Assembly (NCBI RefSeq): GCF_025370785.1
Contig: NZ_JAMXFA010000056.1
Location: 1-35,496, forward strand
Direction: 5' to 3'
DNA: 35,496 nucleotides
Source: Laspinema olomoucense D3b
GTDB lineage: Bacteria > Cyanobacteriota > Cyanobacteriia > Cyanobacteriales > Laspinemataceae
Shown: in pieces, positions 25,141 to 34,730 of the stretch
Layout of the letters: each line of letters opens with the position of its first letter
Position numbering within the stretch: position 1 is the stretch's first letter
The notes under the pieces: model-generated
The model's database searches: none
What the model was told of the DNA's origin: nothing
Seen by the model: the letters and a program-made list of their open reading frames with translations, nothing else
Made by a program: the position numbers and the translations under genes

Positions 25141-28100
25141 GAATTATTCTGTTTCCGTTCGAGTTCCAAAGCTTTAATCACGTTCTCATACTCCTTTTCC
25201 ACCGGGTTGAGGAGCGTCTGTGCAGTGGCAGTAGTCCCCGCCCGACCTAAATTCTCTAACTCTTTCAAGAGATTAGCAAGAGTAAGAGCACCGAGATTTG
25301 CACTACTCGATCGCATGGAATGTGCCGCTTGACGCAACCCTTCCGGATTACCTTGCGCCACTGCCTCTCGTATTTCTTGCAGTTTTTCTGGTGCATCTTC
25401 GAGATAGTTGCCGATAATCAGAGACAACATCGCTGCCGCTTTGGGACCTGCCATATCCCGTAAAGAATCGAGAATTTGGCGATCGAGGACCGCTTCACCC
25501 TCTTGATTTCGGGGGGGTAGAAGATGAGAACCAAACAAATGGTCACTAACAAAGGTAGACTGCATCTGATCCCCCGAGTCGGTTGGGGTTGCACCGGATT
25601 GAATCTGCTCCAAAGCGCTGGCCAAAGCCTTGATGCGAAAGGGTTTGGTAATATAAGCATCCATCCCGGCGGCAAAGCATTTTTGGCGATCGCCCTCCAT
25701 TGCATAAGCCGTAATTGCAATAATTTTCGGCGCAGGTTCCGGGCGGTTTTGCCATTCCTCGCGAATCTGCCTCGTTGCGGTCAATCCGTCCATCTGCGGC
25801 ATCTCAATATCCATTAACACCACATCATAAGGTTGACGGCGCAAGGCTTCCAGGGCTTCGAGTCCATTTTGCACTAAATCGGCGCGATACCCAATCTTTT
25901 CCAAGGTCCGCATCGCCACTTCTTGATTCACGGGATTGTCTTCTGCTAAGAGAATCCGTAAAGGCAGTCGTGGCGGGGAGGATTCTGAGACAACCGCACG
26001 AGGAGGAACGGGATTGAACCTCTCCGACCTTTCTAAGGGGGGACTTTTTTCAATCTGAGCATGAGGACAAGCGAGGGTCACAATCGTAAAGTAAAACGTA
26101 GAACCGGGAAACTCACAGTCCGAGGAATAAGGCTGCACCCGCCAATTTTCGGGAGGATTTCCCCCACAATGTCCCATACTTTCCACCCACATCTGACCCC
26201 CCATTGATTCACATAAGCGTTTGCTGATGGCTAAACCCAATCCGGTACCGCCATAGCGTCGCGAGGTAGACAGATCCACTTGGGAAAACGATTCAAACAG
26301 GCGGTGCATTCCTTCTGGGGGAATGCCGATGCCTGTATCTTGAACCTGGAATTGAATTCGATAGCGGCAAGATTGCCGATTGTCTGTGGCAACGAGGTCC
26401 TCGGGGAGAGGAGAGGCACTCACGGAGACGATCGCCTCCCCAACTTCGGTGAATTTGACTGCATTCCCCAGGAGATTGACCAAAATTTGCTGGAGTCGGG
26501 TGCGATCGCCCATAATCTGCGAAGGAGTCTCCGGGTTAATTTGGGTGACGAGACGGATCCCTCGGGCAGTCGCTTGGGACGCCAGGACGCTCACGGCCCT
26601 AGCGATACAATCCGGCAAGGAAAAGGGTCGTTCGTCAAATTCCAATTTACCGGACTCTATTTTCGACAGGTCCAGAATATCGTTAATAATCCGTAATAAA
26701 CTCTCGCTGCTGTTGCGAATCGTTTCCGTCCACTGTCTTTGTTGTTGCGTCTGGACAGTATCGAGGAGGAGGTCCGTCATGCCGATCACCCCATTGATGG
26801 GGGTGCGGATTTCATGACTCATCATGGCCAAAAACTCGCTTTTGGCTTGATTAGCGACCTCTGCTAACTGTTTGGCGCGATCAAGGGCGAGATTTTGTTG
26901 GGCGAGTTGTTGACGCTGCTGGGTTTCTCGTTCGAGTAACTCCGCTTGTGCTAAGGCAATCCCGACTTGATCTGCCACCGCTTCGAGGAGTTCGATTTCA
27001 TCTTCGCGCCACTGTCGCAATCCTTGGCATTGTTGCAAGGCGATCGCCCCATTGGGCTCTCCTTGATAGGAGGTACGAATTGCCATCAGCGATCGCACGC
27101 CGACTTGTTCAAACAAGGGACAAATCCAGGAGCCCAGCGCGTTCTCCTGCATATCATCAATGGCGATCGCCCGGTCCTGAGCAATTAAGCGTTCAGCCAA
27201 AGGATTGCCCCGAATCGGAATTTCTAAATTTAACAGGGAACTCACCCCAGGAGTCAAATACTCCGTCACACAGTACAATTGCGCCTCGGGTAAGATTTGA
27301 TAGCGATGCAGCAAACAGCGATCCACCTCCAATGCTCGTCCCAGTTGCGTTGCCGTAGTTTGTAAAATTTGGTGCGTGTCCAAACTCTGGCGAATTTTCT
27401 GGGTGATTTGTCGCAGGAGTAGACTGCGATGAAAAGCTTGGGCGAGGGCCGTTGCTGCCTGTTGTCGTTCCAGTTCCCCCCCAATCCACTGCGCCATTAA
27501 TTTGAGTAATTCTTGTTCTACTGCACTAAAGGGACGGCGACGGGGATGGGGACTAGAAAAGCTCAGGGGACCATAAACTTGACCGGCAACGGTGACGGAG
27601 GTGCCGAAATAAGCCTGGATCGGGTCCGTGGGAGAAGGGGAGTCTGATTCCCCCTCAGTCTCTACAGGGGACTGAATCGCATTGAGCAACCCCTCACTCC
27701 CGGGGCGATCGCCGGTAAAAACCGTCCCTGAAACAATGGCACAAGTCGAGGGATGAGCAGCAATCACTTCCAGGCGATCGCCCACCAACTGCCCTAACAG
27801 TCCCATCTCTAGCTCAAACCACTCGCACCCCAGTTCTAATAATCGCTGCAAACGCTGCTCAAAACTCAGGGTCGGATCCGCGCTGACTTCATATAAAGCC
27901 CGAATACTCGCTTCACTAAAGCGCAATTCTCGTTCCGCTTGCTTGCGCCAAGTGAGGTCAAATCCTGCAAAAACCGCAGCTTTACCCCCAAGATATTTTT
28001 GTGCCACGACTAAATAATGCCAGGGAAGTCCATCCACTTCCCATTCCATTTCCACAGAGGTTTCTGAGTCGCCACTGTGGAAAAAGTCCTGGACAAAATC

Positions 28101-29153
28101 TCGAATTTCGGTTTCCGGTTCCAGAAAACCCATCGTTTTTCCGATAAAGGTTTCCGGTTGAATATTGAAGGAACGCGCTAGATAGCGGTTAATCCCCAGA
28201 TAGGTCAAATTAGAATCAATCCAAGCGATGCTACCGGGGACTGAATCTAAGACAGCACGCAGTTGATCTCGCGCTTGTCTCAGTTCTTCCTCTACCTGGT
28301 TGCGTTCCGTGATGTCCCGAACTGTCACAACCCGAACGAGGCGGTTTTGATAGTCAATCATTTTCGGGTGCAATTCAGCGGGAAATGTTGAGCCATCTTT
28401 CCGGAGTGCGACAACGAGATAGGGGCGATCGCTCTGGTTTTCAATGTTCTGAGCGACGATTTCCCGATACTCTGGGGTCACTAATGCTACACCGGGGGTT
28501 CCAATAAGTTCTTCTTTTTCATACCCAAGCATCTGAGCCAAAACCCGGTTCACATCTATAATGAACCCGCGATCGTGCAAGATAATTCCTTCACAAGTGG
28601 CGGCAACCAAACAGCGATATCGTTCTTCGCGTTGTTGGAGTGCTTCCATTTGTTGTCTAGGGGTGATGTCTTGAAGAGTGCTGAGATTTACCCCAACTTC
28701 ATCGACATTAATCCGTTTTGTTTGGATTTCCCAGGATTGTTGATTTCCGCCAACGAGGGGACTGCCCTCGGGAACCTCCTCCCTCCCTTCCTCGGAGGCG
28801 ATCGCCCCTTTGCGATCGCCCACGGAAGTAAGTTCCTCCAGTTTAAATTGCTTTAAGACTTCAATCCCATACCCATAAAACTCAGCGGCGGCGACATTCG
28901 CATCTAGAATCATCCCGGTTTCGGAGTCCGTGATCAATTGCACTGCCGGATTTTCCTCAAATATCCGCCGGTAGAGAATTTCCCTCTGGGTAACTCGGGG
29001 GTGCAATTGCTCAGGTGCAACCGGCATAGTTTTTTCCGGCAACGATGCGATCGCCTCCGGGTCCCTTTCTCTAACCCACGGCATCCTTTTTGACCACAGA
29101 TACCCCGCGATCGCACCCACAATCAACCCACAGAAAATCCCTATCAACTGCAT
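25137..29153 (-). CDS. hybrid histidine kinase, PAS-PAS-PAS-GAF-GAF-HisKA-HATPase-REC-HPt
   Basis: 1338 residues. A single N-terminal membrane helix (about 2-20) is followed by three PAS-like domains (about 60-170, 178-285, 297-405), a GAF-like domain (about 425-560), a second GAF (about 580-740, [22 protein letters not shown]), HisKA with H780 in MMSHEIRTP, and HATPase with N897, DTGIGIP and [11 protein letters not shown]. Next come a receiver with D1115 and K1170, and a C-terminal HPt domain with H1278 in AAHSMRSSS. Every phosphotransfer residue for a His-Asp-His relay is present, so phosphate can pass from HPt to the coupled response regulator. No canonical bilin-binding CH motif is clear in the GAFs. 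The ligand is unknown. The gene starts 40 bases from a G-rich minisatellite. Confidence 0.94.
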   Translation of the reverse strand: MQLIGIFCGLIVGAIAGYLWSKRMPWVRERDPEAIASLPEKTMPVAPEQLHPRVTQREILYRRIFEENPAVQLITDSETGMILDANVAAAEFYGYGIEVLKQFKLEELTSVGDRKGAIASEEGREEVPEGSPLVGGNQQSWEIQTKRINVDEVGVNLSTLQDITPRQQMEALQQREERYRCLVAATCEGIILHDRGFIIDVNRVLAQMLGYEKEELIGTPGVALVTPEYREIVAQNIENQSDRPYLVVALRKDGSTFPAELHPKMIDYQNRLVRVVTVRDITERNQVEEELRQARDQLRAVLDSVPGSIAWIDSNLTYLGINRYLARSFNIQPETFIGKTMGFLEPETEIRDFVQDFFHSGDSETSVEMEWEVDGLPWHYLVVAQKYLGGKAAVFAGFDLTWRKQAERELRFSEASIRALYEVSADPTLSFEQRLQRLLELGCEWFELEMGLLGQLVGDRLEVIAAHPSTCAIVSGTVFTGDRPGSEGLLNAIQSPVETEGESDSPSPTDPIQAYFGTSVTVAGQVYGPLSFSSPHPRRRPFSAVEQELLKLMAQWIGGELERQQAATALAQAFHRSLLLRQITQKIRQSLDTHQILQTTATQLGRALEVDRCLLHRYQILPEAQLYCVTEYLTPGVSSLLNLEIPIRGNPLAERLIAQDRAIAIDDMQENALGSWICPLFEQVGVRSLMAIRTSYQGEPNGAIALQQCQGLRQWREDEIELLEAVADQVGIALAQAELLERETQQRQQLAQQNLALDRAKQLAEVANQAKSEFLAMMSHEIRTPINGVIGMTDLLLDTVQTQQQRQWTETIRNSSESLLRIINDILDLSKIESGKLEFDERPFSLPDCIARAVSVLASQATARGIRLVTQINPETPSQIMGDRTRLQQILVNLLGNAVKFTEVGEAIVSVSASPLPEDLVATDNRQSCRYRIQFQVQDTGIGIPPEGMHRLFESFSQVDLSTSRRYGGTGLGLAISKRLCESMGGQMWVESMGHCGGNPPENWRVQPYSSDCEFPGSTFYFTIVTLACPHAQIEKSPPLERSERFNPVPPRAVVSESSPPRLPLRILLAEDNPVNQEVAMRTLEKIGYRADLVQNGLEALEALRRQPYDVVLMDIEMPQMDGLTATRQIREEWQNRPEPAPKIIAITAYAMEGDRQKCFAAGMDAYITKPFRIKALASALEQIQSGATPTDSGDQMQSTFVSDHLFGSHLLPPRNQEGEAVLDRQILDSLRDMAGPKAAAMLSLIIGNYLEDAPEKLQEIREAVAQGNPEGLRQAAHSMRSSSANLGALTLANLLKELENLGRAGTTATAQTLLNPVEKEYENVIKALELERKQNNS

Positions 29154-29194
29154 AGCCTGCTGTTCTGCTTTCTTTCTCTCATCATAAAGCGGTG

Positions 29195-29408
29195 AGGGAA
29201 GATGGGGGAGATGGGGGAGATGGGGGAGATGGGGAAGATGGGGGGGATGGGGAAGATGGGGGGGATGGGGAAGATGGGGGAGATGGGGGAGATGGGGAAG
29301 ATGGGGGGGGATGGGGGAGATGGGGAAGATGGGGGAGATGGGGAAGATGGGGGGGATGGGGGAGATGGGGGGGATGGGGGAGATGGGGGGGGATGGGGAG
29401 ATGGGGGA
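29195..29408. repeat. long minisatellite, unit GGGGGAGAT / GGGGAAGAT
   Basis: About 23 copies of a nine-base G-rich unit with AGG/AAG/GGG variants, beginning right before the hybrid kinase gene. Frames through it give MGEMGKMGG-type repeats that are by-products. It could block or regulate transcription of the kinase, because it lies where its promoter or leader should be. The G-quadruplex potential is on the plus strand. Confidence 0.92.
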
Positions 29409-29430
29409 GCTTAAGTGCCTGGTTGGTGGA

Positions 29431-29447
29431 CTGGAGGCAGAGCCTCC
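29431..29447. repeat. small hairpin TGGAGGC-AGA-GCCTCCA
   Basis: A perfect 7-bp stem with a 3-base loop in the spacer between the two opposing minisatellites. Confidence 0.6.
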
Positions 29448-29490
29448 AAAGGGGTATGACTCCGCTGAAAAGCCAAGTCATAAGCATCAC

Positions 29491-29580
29491 TTCCCCATCC
29501 CCCCTATCCCCCCTATCTCCCCTATCCCCCCTATCCCCCCCATCCCCCCTATCCCCCCTATCCCCCCTATCTCCCCCAGG
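29491..29580. repeat. minisatellite, unit CCCCCTATC
   Basis: About nine C-rich nine-base copies in inverted orientation to the array at 29195-29408, separated from it by about 80 bases. Confidence 0.9.
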
Positions 29581-30062
29581 GGGGCCAACTTCTTGTATAA
29601 TAGGGGTTTAACCCCGCCTGCAGGGATTGAATTATTCAAAACTCCAGGGAAAAAAATGTTCCCGAGACTTCTTTATTCCCCGAGTCTGAGTTTGAAATTA
29701 AAGGTGATTTCCCTCATTCCACGGTGAGTCGGCGATCGCCTCGGGGTCAAGAAGTCATCACCACTTGTTGCTGTCAGGGATCGTCAGGGTGACAGGAGGA
29801 AGATCCCCCAACATCGGCAGCCGCGATCGCTGCACGGGAAACCTGCTGCCCCCAATATTATAAATAGCTGATATTGCCTCTGCTTTTTCTAGCCGATTGC
29901 AGCTCGATTCAGGAAGCCATTATTAATAGAAATTCCTGCTTTGATGGAGTCAGCTCATTCCCTTTACCACTGTTAACCCAAAACAATTTTCCCCCTGGGT
30001 GGATAGCCTCCTTGGTATTTACAACCCACAAAATAACTGCTTAAATAAACTGGATTATACCC
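29581..30062 (+). other. region upstream of the NACHT gene
   Basis: No gene seen. CTGTCA (29773-29778 region) and TGACAG form a short inverted repeat around a GATC core. AT content rises after about 29870, and a promoter candidate lies at 30018-30046. Confidence 0.45.
30018..30046 (+). promoter_or_regulatory. candidate promoter of the NACHT gene
   Basis: TTTACA (30018-30023), a 17-base spacer, then TTAAAT (30041-30046). It would leave a leader of only about 10 bases, and no purine-rich ribosome site precedes the ATG at 30063, suggesting a short or near-leaderless message. Confidence 0.35.
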
Positions 30063-32513
30063 ATGAAAAAACGCTCACTGAAGACTTCCGAAACGGGAAA
30101 GCTTAAGGCCAAAGCTGCGTTTGAAAGAAGTGGCTGGACCCAACAAGATTTGGCATCTGAAGTGGGGTTAGAAACCCGTCAGTCTATTTGGAAGTTTTTG
30201 ACCGGACGGCCTATTGACCGGGCGATTTTTATGGAAATTTGCCACAAATTAGACTTGGATTGGCAGGACATTGCCGATTTACCCAGTGATGTTACCCCAG
30301 AGCCTCCCAAAACCAATGCTAATCCGGGGTTAGATCCACCCATTGAAGAAGATATCACCGCCTTAGTCACGGCAGTGCGATCGCGCATGAGGGAACCCAT
30401 TCGCGCTCAGTGTGGTACTCTGCGGCTTTTGGATAAGTCTCAACCCGTTGCTCTGGATGATATCTACATCCAGATTAATATTCTGGAACAACTGAATCGG
30501 CAACGATGGCTGGAAGTCTCGGACCTCCAATTTCAGCCCAGGCAAACGCGTCAGTCTAAGGGTCCGGTACACCGTAGCATTTCGGCCTCAGAACAACAGT
30601 CCAAAATTCCGGCAATCCAAGCGGTTTCTACCTATTCTAAGTTATTAATTTTGGGTAAGCCCGGAGCTGGTAAAACTACGTTTTTACAATTCCTAGCCCT
30701 GGGGTGTATTCAAGAAGAAACCCACCTAAAATCAGAGGTTAGAACCGGCGCTTTAGGACTTCCTATTTTTATTAAAATTAGGGATTGGAGAACCGAAAGC
30801 AAACAGAGTGGAAATCGCAGCCTCCTCCATTATATTACTAAAATTTTCAACAATTTTGGCCTGCAATCGGCTAAGGTGGAAACCTTGCTGCAAGGCGGTC
30901 ATGCCTTGGTTCTGTTAGATGGATTAGATGAAATCCCACCAGGCGACAGCCGAGAAATTGCTCAAGAAATTAACCAATTTTGTGAAATTTACTATCAAAA
31001 TCAGGTAGTGATCACCTGTCGCTTGGGGGGAGGCGAGTACCACTTCACGGGGTTTACGGAAGTAGAATTAGCTGATTTTGATGGGTCACAAATTGAAGCG
31101 TTTGCTGAAAAGTGGTTTGTCGCTGCCCGTGGCGATCGCGAAGCAGGTTTACTCCTGTCCCAACGCTTTTTAGAAAAGCTACATCTGCCCGAAAACCAAC
31201 CGATTCGGGAATTAGTTGTAACCCCAATTTTGTTAACTCTAACTGCGAGTATTTTTCAGACGAAAGAAGATTTTCCTAACAAACGCTCTAAACTCTATGA
31301 AGCCGGATTAGATATTCTGCTAGTGCGATGGGATGAAGCCCGAGGCATTCAACGAGATGAAGTCTATCGCAATTTATCCCTACCTAGAAAAATAGAACTG
31401 TTGAGTCAAATTGCGGCCACCACATTTACGGAAAATAATTACTTTTTTGAAAAGCGGGAAATTGAGCATTATATTGGGGACTATTTGGCAACGTTGCCCC
31501 AAAGCAATACGGCCCCAGAAACCTTGCGATCGCAAAGTTCCACGGTCCTAGATGCGATCGAAGCTCAACATGGTTTATTAGTGGAACGAGCCAGGGGAAT
31601 TTATTCCTTTTCCCATTTAACCTTCCAGGAATATTTTACCGCTCGTCAGATTGCGGCAACACCGGATCCAAATGCGTTGGAGGAGGAGTTACAAGGATTA
31701 GCGAGTCATGTCTGCGAACCGCGATGGCGAGAAGTGGTGTTACTCACCTCGGAATTGTTAAGAAATGCTGACCCTCTGCTGCAAGCAATGAAGCAACAAA
31801 TTGATGTAATGTTGGTTGCCGATGGCAAGTTGCAGCAATTTTTAGCCTGTACCAGTGCTAAATGCCGACGACTGGAAGGATTGTACAAACCGGCGGCAGT
31901 GCGGGCATTTTACTTTACCCTGTTTCGCGATCGCAGTCTGGGTTTAGCCCTTGCCTTGGACCCCAGTTTAGCCCGGGATTTGGCCCCAGAGTTAGCCTTG
32001 GATTTGGAGTTGGCACGTGCTTTGGAGTTGGTTTATAGCCTGACTCGCAACCCGGATGTAAAACAAATCCTTTCCTTGGGTTTTGCTCTGGACCTCGATC
32101 GCAGTTTAACCCACGAGCCAAAATTGCGCGAAGGATTGCAGGAACTCAAGGACCAACTGCCGGATCCTGGGGAGGGTCGCGATCGCTTAATTGCCTGGTG
32201 GGGCGATCGGGCTCATGGCTGGGCGGAACAATTTCGCGCCTTGCTCATCGAACATCGCCAAATCGGCCACAATTGGCAGTTTACCCCCCGACAAGTAGCT
32301 TTACTGGACCAGTATTATCAAGCCAATCAACTCCTCGTGGATTGTCTGCATGGCGAGTCCCATTGCTCCTCCGTGGTGCGATCGCACCTAGAGGCAACCC
32401 TCCTCTTACCCGTCGGAGAAATTGAAACCTCCGAAATTGCCTCGAACTCTTCGTCTGACTACTTTATTCAAATCAATGACGGTGCTATTCCTTTCGCTAA
32501 ACTGATACCCTAA
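30063..32513 (+). CDS. HTH-NACHT-NCH2 STAND NTPase (bacterial NLR-like)
   Basis: 816 residues. Residues about 10-72 are a helix-turn-helix module (GWTQQDLASEVG, KFLTGRPIDRAIFMEICHKLDLDW). A linker leads to a NACHT NTPase: Walker A GKPGAGKTT at 198-206, Walker B LVLLDGLDE at 282-290, sensor VVITCR at 315-320, and a winged-helix region with FSHLTFQEYFTARQIA near 520. Residues about 625-695 are leucine/alanine-rich degenerate repeats (ALALDPSLARDLAPELALDL). Near 725-795 lies the conserved C-terminal helical domain NCH2 (NWQFTPRQVALLDQYYQANQLLVDCLH, quoted as pieces). Some bacterial NACHT proteins are proven antiphage sensors; this member is inferred to be a defence or stress regulator. HIP1 sites are abundant, so it is long resident. 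No effector nuclease or TIR is fused. Confidence 0.88.
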   Translation: MKKRSLKTSETGKLKAKAAFERSGWTQQDLASEVGLETRQSIWKFLTGRPIDRAIFMEICHKLDLDWQDIADLPSDVTPEPPKTNANPGLDPPIEEDITALVTAVRSRMREPIRAQCGTLRLLDKSQPVALDDIYIQINILEQLNRQRWLEVSDLQFQPRQTRQSKGPVHRSISASEQQSKIPAIQAVSTYSKLLILGKPGAGKTTFLQFLALGCIQEETHLKSEVRTGALGLPIFIKIRDWRTESKQSGNRSLLHYITKIFNNFGLQSAKVETLLQGGHALVLLDGLDEIPPGDSREIAQEINQFCEIYYQNQVVITCRLGGGEYHFTGFTEVELADFDGSQIEAFAEKWFVAARGDREAGLLLSQRFLEKLHLPENQPIRELVVTPILLTLTASIFQTKEDFPNKRSKLYEAGLDILLVRWDEARGIQRDEVYRNLSLPRKIELLSQIAATTFTENNYFFEKREIEHYIGDYLATLPQSNTAPETLRSQSSTVLDAIEAQHGLLVERARGIYSFSHLTFQEYFTARQIAATPDPNALEEELQGLASHVCEPRWREVVLLTSELLRNADPLLQAMKQQIDVMLVADGKLQQFLACTSAKCRRLEGLYKPAAVRAFYFTLFRDRSLGLALALDPSLARDLAPELALDLELARALELVYSLTRNPDVKQILSLGFALDLDRSLTHEPKLREGLQELKDQLPDPGEGRDRLIAWWGDRAHGWAEQFRALLIEHRQIGHNWQFTPRQVALLDQYYQANQLLVDCLHGESHCSSVVRSHLEATLLLPVGEIETSEIASNSSSDYFIQINDGAIPFAKLIP

Positions 32514-32531
32514 GTTGATTGACTTGCTTTG

Positions 32532-32564
32532 AATCAGTCCAGGTTTATGCGCCGCAGACTGATT
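32532..32564. terminator. inverted repeat between NACHT gene and the 3' island
   Basis: AATCAGTC (32532-32539) and GACTGATT (32557-32564) give an 8-bp stem with a 17-base loop between convergent genes. The T tail is poor. Confidence 0.35.
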
Positions 32565-32623
32565 TATCAGCTAGAATGAATCCCCTGAGAAGAATACGAG
32601 CGAGAAAGTTTTAAGGGGTCCCT

Positions 32624-33004
32624 CTATTCCCTCGGGGGGACCTCATACCGTTCTACCAAGAGGGTGCATTGCAGAAACCAAAAGGGAGGCTTAAATTTAA
32701 AATATGTCTCTTGTGATGCTGCGCCTATCCGGACTAAGGTAATCTCATTGAGGGGAATAACTTGACTTCCCGATACAAAATCTAACTCTTGCTCAATTGC
32801 ACCAATGCAGCGGTTTAAAGTTCCCCCTAGCCACCATGTAGGCTTAGCCCGAACCGAGAAAACTGTCACTCGAAAAGTGTCGTGTGGGTCATCGCTTGAG
32901 AAAACCATATCAGGCAACCGTAACCCAGACAGATAATCCTCGTCTGAGATTTCATTGTCTATTTGAGCGTGAGCGACCCAGTAAGCATCATTGTCATAAC
33001 TCAT
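32624..33004 (-). CDS. unrecognised 126-residue protein coupled to the GH10-like gene
   Basis: No family recognised. It is soluble, without signal peptide or membrane helix, acidic at the front (QIDNEISDEDYLSGLRLPD) with several beta-like stretches (DTFRVTVFSVRAKPTWWLGG, NEITLVRIGAASQETYFKF). The ATG overlaps the stop of the upstream glycoside hydrolase gene as ATGA (33001-33004), the coupling seen in functionally linked pairs. It lacks HIP1 sites like the rest of the island. It could be a carbohydrate-binding partner or a virion-type accessory protein, both speculative. Confidence 0.7.
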   Translation of the reverse strand: MSYDNDAYWVAHAQIDNEISDEDYLSGLRLPDMVFSSDDPHDTFRVTVFSVRAKPTWWLGGTLNRCIGAIEQELDFVSGSQVIPLNEITLVRIGAASQETYFKFKPPFWFLQCTLLVERYEVPPRE

Positions 33005-33945
33005 GACCCCATCCCCTTAAAACGAGATAATGCGTCTTTTATTGCAAAATAAGCGGGTTTCGGTTGATAGTCTCTATTGAATAGAAATGGGGTAAGTTCA
33101 GGGTGACGCCATGAGTAGCGATCGGTACTTCCCCAGATATTGAAGACTTCAGATCCACAATCCCGACATAACCGAAATAATTCGCTATAGGCGACAGCTT
33201 GAGATAAGCGACCAAAATTTTCAGACAATGTGGTTTTATCCCAAACTGTAACCTCACTAAAGTGAATTGTTAACCCTTTAGTGGTGAGAGTTCTCAAGAA
33301 ATCTTTAAACCCAAAAAGTCTAAGAACTCCCAGGGTATTATGATGAAGTTGGACCCCTATTCCATCTAAAATATTCCCCTCTATTAACAACTCATTAATT
33401 AATTTCAAAAGAGCTTTTTGTTTTCGGTAACCTTGTAGCCGATATTCTGAATAAAAAAGTCTGGCATCTGGCCTAGCTTCCCTAGCCCAAATTAGAGTCT
33501 GCCGCACCCAATGAGGTCCAATTAAGGCGCTTAAAATGGTATCCCTGATATTCCCGTTGTCATCAAAAGCTTCTCCGCAAACATCCCAATTTTTGATGGT
33601 GGGATATCTTATCATCGTTTCAGAAATATATTCTTTGATTAATTGAGAAAATTGGTAGCTTTCCATCTCTCTCATCCACTCAGGAATTGACCGGGCCCAA
33701 GTCATTAGGTGACCCCTAACGCTTAGATTATGAGTGTGCGCAAAATTTATCACCCAGTCAGACTCTTCAAAGTTCCAGTCATGAGGATTCTTTCCGATAC
33801 GGCCTAGTTTGAGGGCGTTCTGTGGTGTAATGAGATTAAAGTTTTTTACTATCAATTCTTGCAGCAATTCATCAGTTTTTAGGTGGGTTACTTCTTCGGC
33901 GCACCCCAAGTAAAAACCTGTCGGGATACAGTTTTTCAATCCCAT
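33001..33945 (-). CDS. GH10 endo-1,4-beta-xylanase-like protein
   Basis: 314 residues, one TIM-barrel domain, no signal peptide. GH10 landmarks appear in order: FNLITPQNALKLGRI (36-50), VRGHLMTW (76-83), WDVCGEAFDDNGNIRD with presumed acid/base E125, LFYSEYR (163-169), DGIGVQLH (194-201), IHFSEV with presumed nucleophile E231, and WGSTDRYSWRH (271-281). Known GH10 enzymes have Asn before the acid/base (NEA) and Glu in TPEN; here these are Gly124 and Gln42, and the NDYN element reads SEYR. The fold assignment is good; xylan cleavage is uncertain, and another beta-glycan such as host sheath or capsule polysaccharide is possible. Weak ribosome site. It is HIP1-free and coupled to a 126-residue gene. 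Confidence 0.78.
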   Translation of the reverse strand: MGLKNCIPTGFYLGCAEEVTHLKTDELLQELIVKNFNLITPQNALKLGRIGKNPHDWNFEESDWVINFAHTHNLSVRGHLMTWARSIPEWMREMESYQFSQLIKEYISETMIRYPTIKNWDVCGEAFDDNGNIRDTILSALIGPHWVRQTLIWAREARPDARLFYSEYRLQGYRKQKALLKLINELLIEGNILDGIGVQLHHNTLGVLRLFGFKDFLRTLTTKGLTIHFSEVTVWDKTTLSENFGRLSQAVAYSELFRLCRDCGSEVFNIWGSTDRYSWRHPELTPFLFNRDYQPKPAYFAIKDALSRFKGMGS

Positions 33946-33986
33946 GAGCTTTATGCTTTAGTTAACGGGTTATCATCTCAAAAGAA

Positions 33987-34035
33987 CGCGCTTGACTTCC
34001 CCCATAATAAATCATGAAAAGAGAAATCAAGCGCG
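33987..34035 (-). terminator. inverted repeat downstream of the 204-residue gene
   Basis: CGCGCTTGA (33987-33995) and TCAAGCGCG (34027-34035) form a 9-bp stem with a 31-base loop. On the minus strand it is followed by TTCTTTTGAG. It may terminate the gene ending at 34077 or regulate the GH10-like gene that starts 42 bases downstream. Confidence 0.5.
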
Positions 34036-34076
34036 AGTACAATAGGGCTAAAAATAAAATTAATCCCCTATGACTA

Positions 34077-34691
34077 TTAACCTGGGGGTGGGGTTGGAGA
34101 AGGTCCACCAGAACCCACAGAATTGCTATTGCTAGTAAGATAAACGTTAGTGTTCATCTCCCCAAAAGCTGGCTCAGGAATAAGAGGCGTTCGCCAGATA
34201 TATTTGCGGTCCCAGGGTGTAACCAAACCCATAATTTTATTAGCAGCGTCACCATTAAGTGTTCCTTTCCCATCAGCCCCGACTTTGTTAATCAACCATG
34301 CTCTTAACTCTGCAACCCCGATGGTTCGAGATAGAGATATCGAGAAACTGTTGCGGGCTATCGACTCTGCTTTTAGGGTTCCAGTTGCCGGGTCATAATA
34401 TTGCACTGGAATGGGGGTACCAGGGATTAGTAAAATTTTGTACTGGTAACTCCCTCTTTGACCCTTGATGGCGAATTCTTTACCAGCGTTCGTCTGACCG
34501 CCAGTGCCAGTGTTACTAAATGTCCCCACTCTAGGTGTCGCAATGCTTAAGCCTAGCCATTTGGCTACGCAGTCCTTGATATAGCACCGCTCGTTGGTAA
34601 AATCGTTCAGGTTCCCTGCGGTCTTGTCCTTAGCAATCCCGGTGATCGCCTCAACATAAAAACCGGGTAACGGTCCGGGCCTTAACGCCAT
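34077..34691 (-). CDS. unrecognised 204-residue protein with Pro-rich tail
   Basis: No family recognised. It opens MALRPGPLPGFYVEAITGIA with no signal peptide, has a mixed alpha/beta middle (YQYKILLIPGTPIPVQYYDPATGTLKA and VAELRAWLINKVGADGKGTLNGDAANKIMGL as pieces), and ends in a flexible Ser/Gly/Pro tail (GSGGPSPTPPPG). Two cysteines occur near residues 36-41. The LINKVG...LNGDAANKI region has an EF-hand-like look but the loop residues do not fit well. It lies downstream of the 22-bp repeat array on the same strand, which may carry its promoter. It has no GCGATCGC site. The composition would suit a phage structural or accessory protein, unproven. Confidence 0.65.
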   Translation of the reverse strand: MALRPGPLPGFYVEAITGIAKDKTAGNLNDFTNERCYIKDCVAKWLGLSIATPRVGTFSNTGTGGQTNAGKEFAIKGQRGSYQYKILLIPGTPIPVQYYDPATGTLKAESIARNSFSISLSRTIGVAELRAWLINKVGADGKGTLNGDAANKIMGLVTPWDRKYIWRTPLIPEPAFGEMNTNVYLTSNSNSVGSGGPSPTPPPG

Positions 34692-34730
34692 AATTTAACC
34701 TTAATGCTTGATTGGGTTTTGGTGGGATAG

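Noticed and set aside
29192-29611. Met/Gly/Asp-rich ORFs across the minisatellite on both strands
   Set aside because: Open frames result from a nine-base repeat without stops; all frames are equally open.
34077-34691. EF-hand calcium-binding protein
   Set aside because: The NKVGADGKGTLNGDAA stretch lacks proper spacing of acidic loop ligands.
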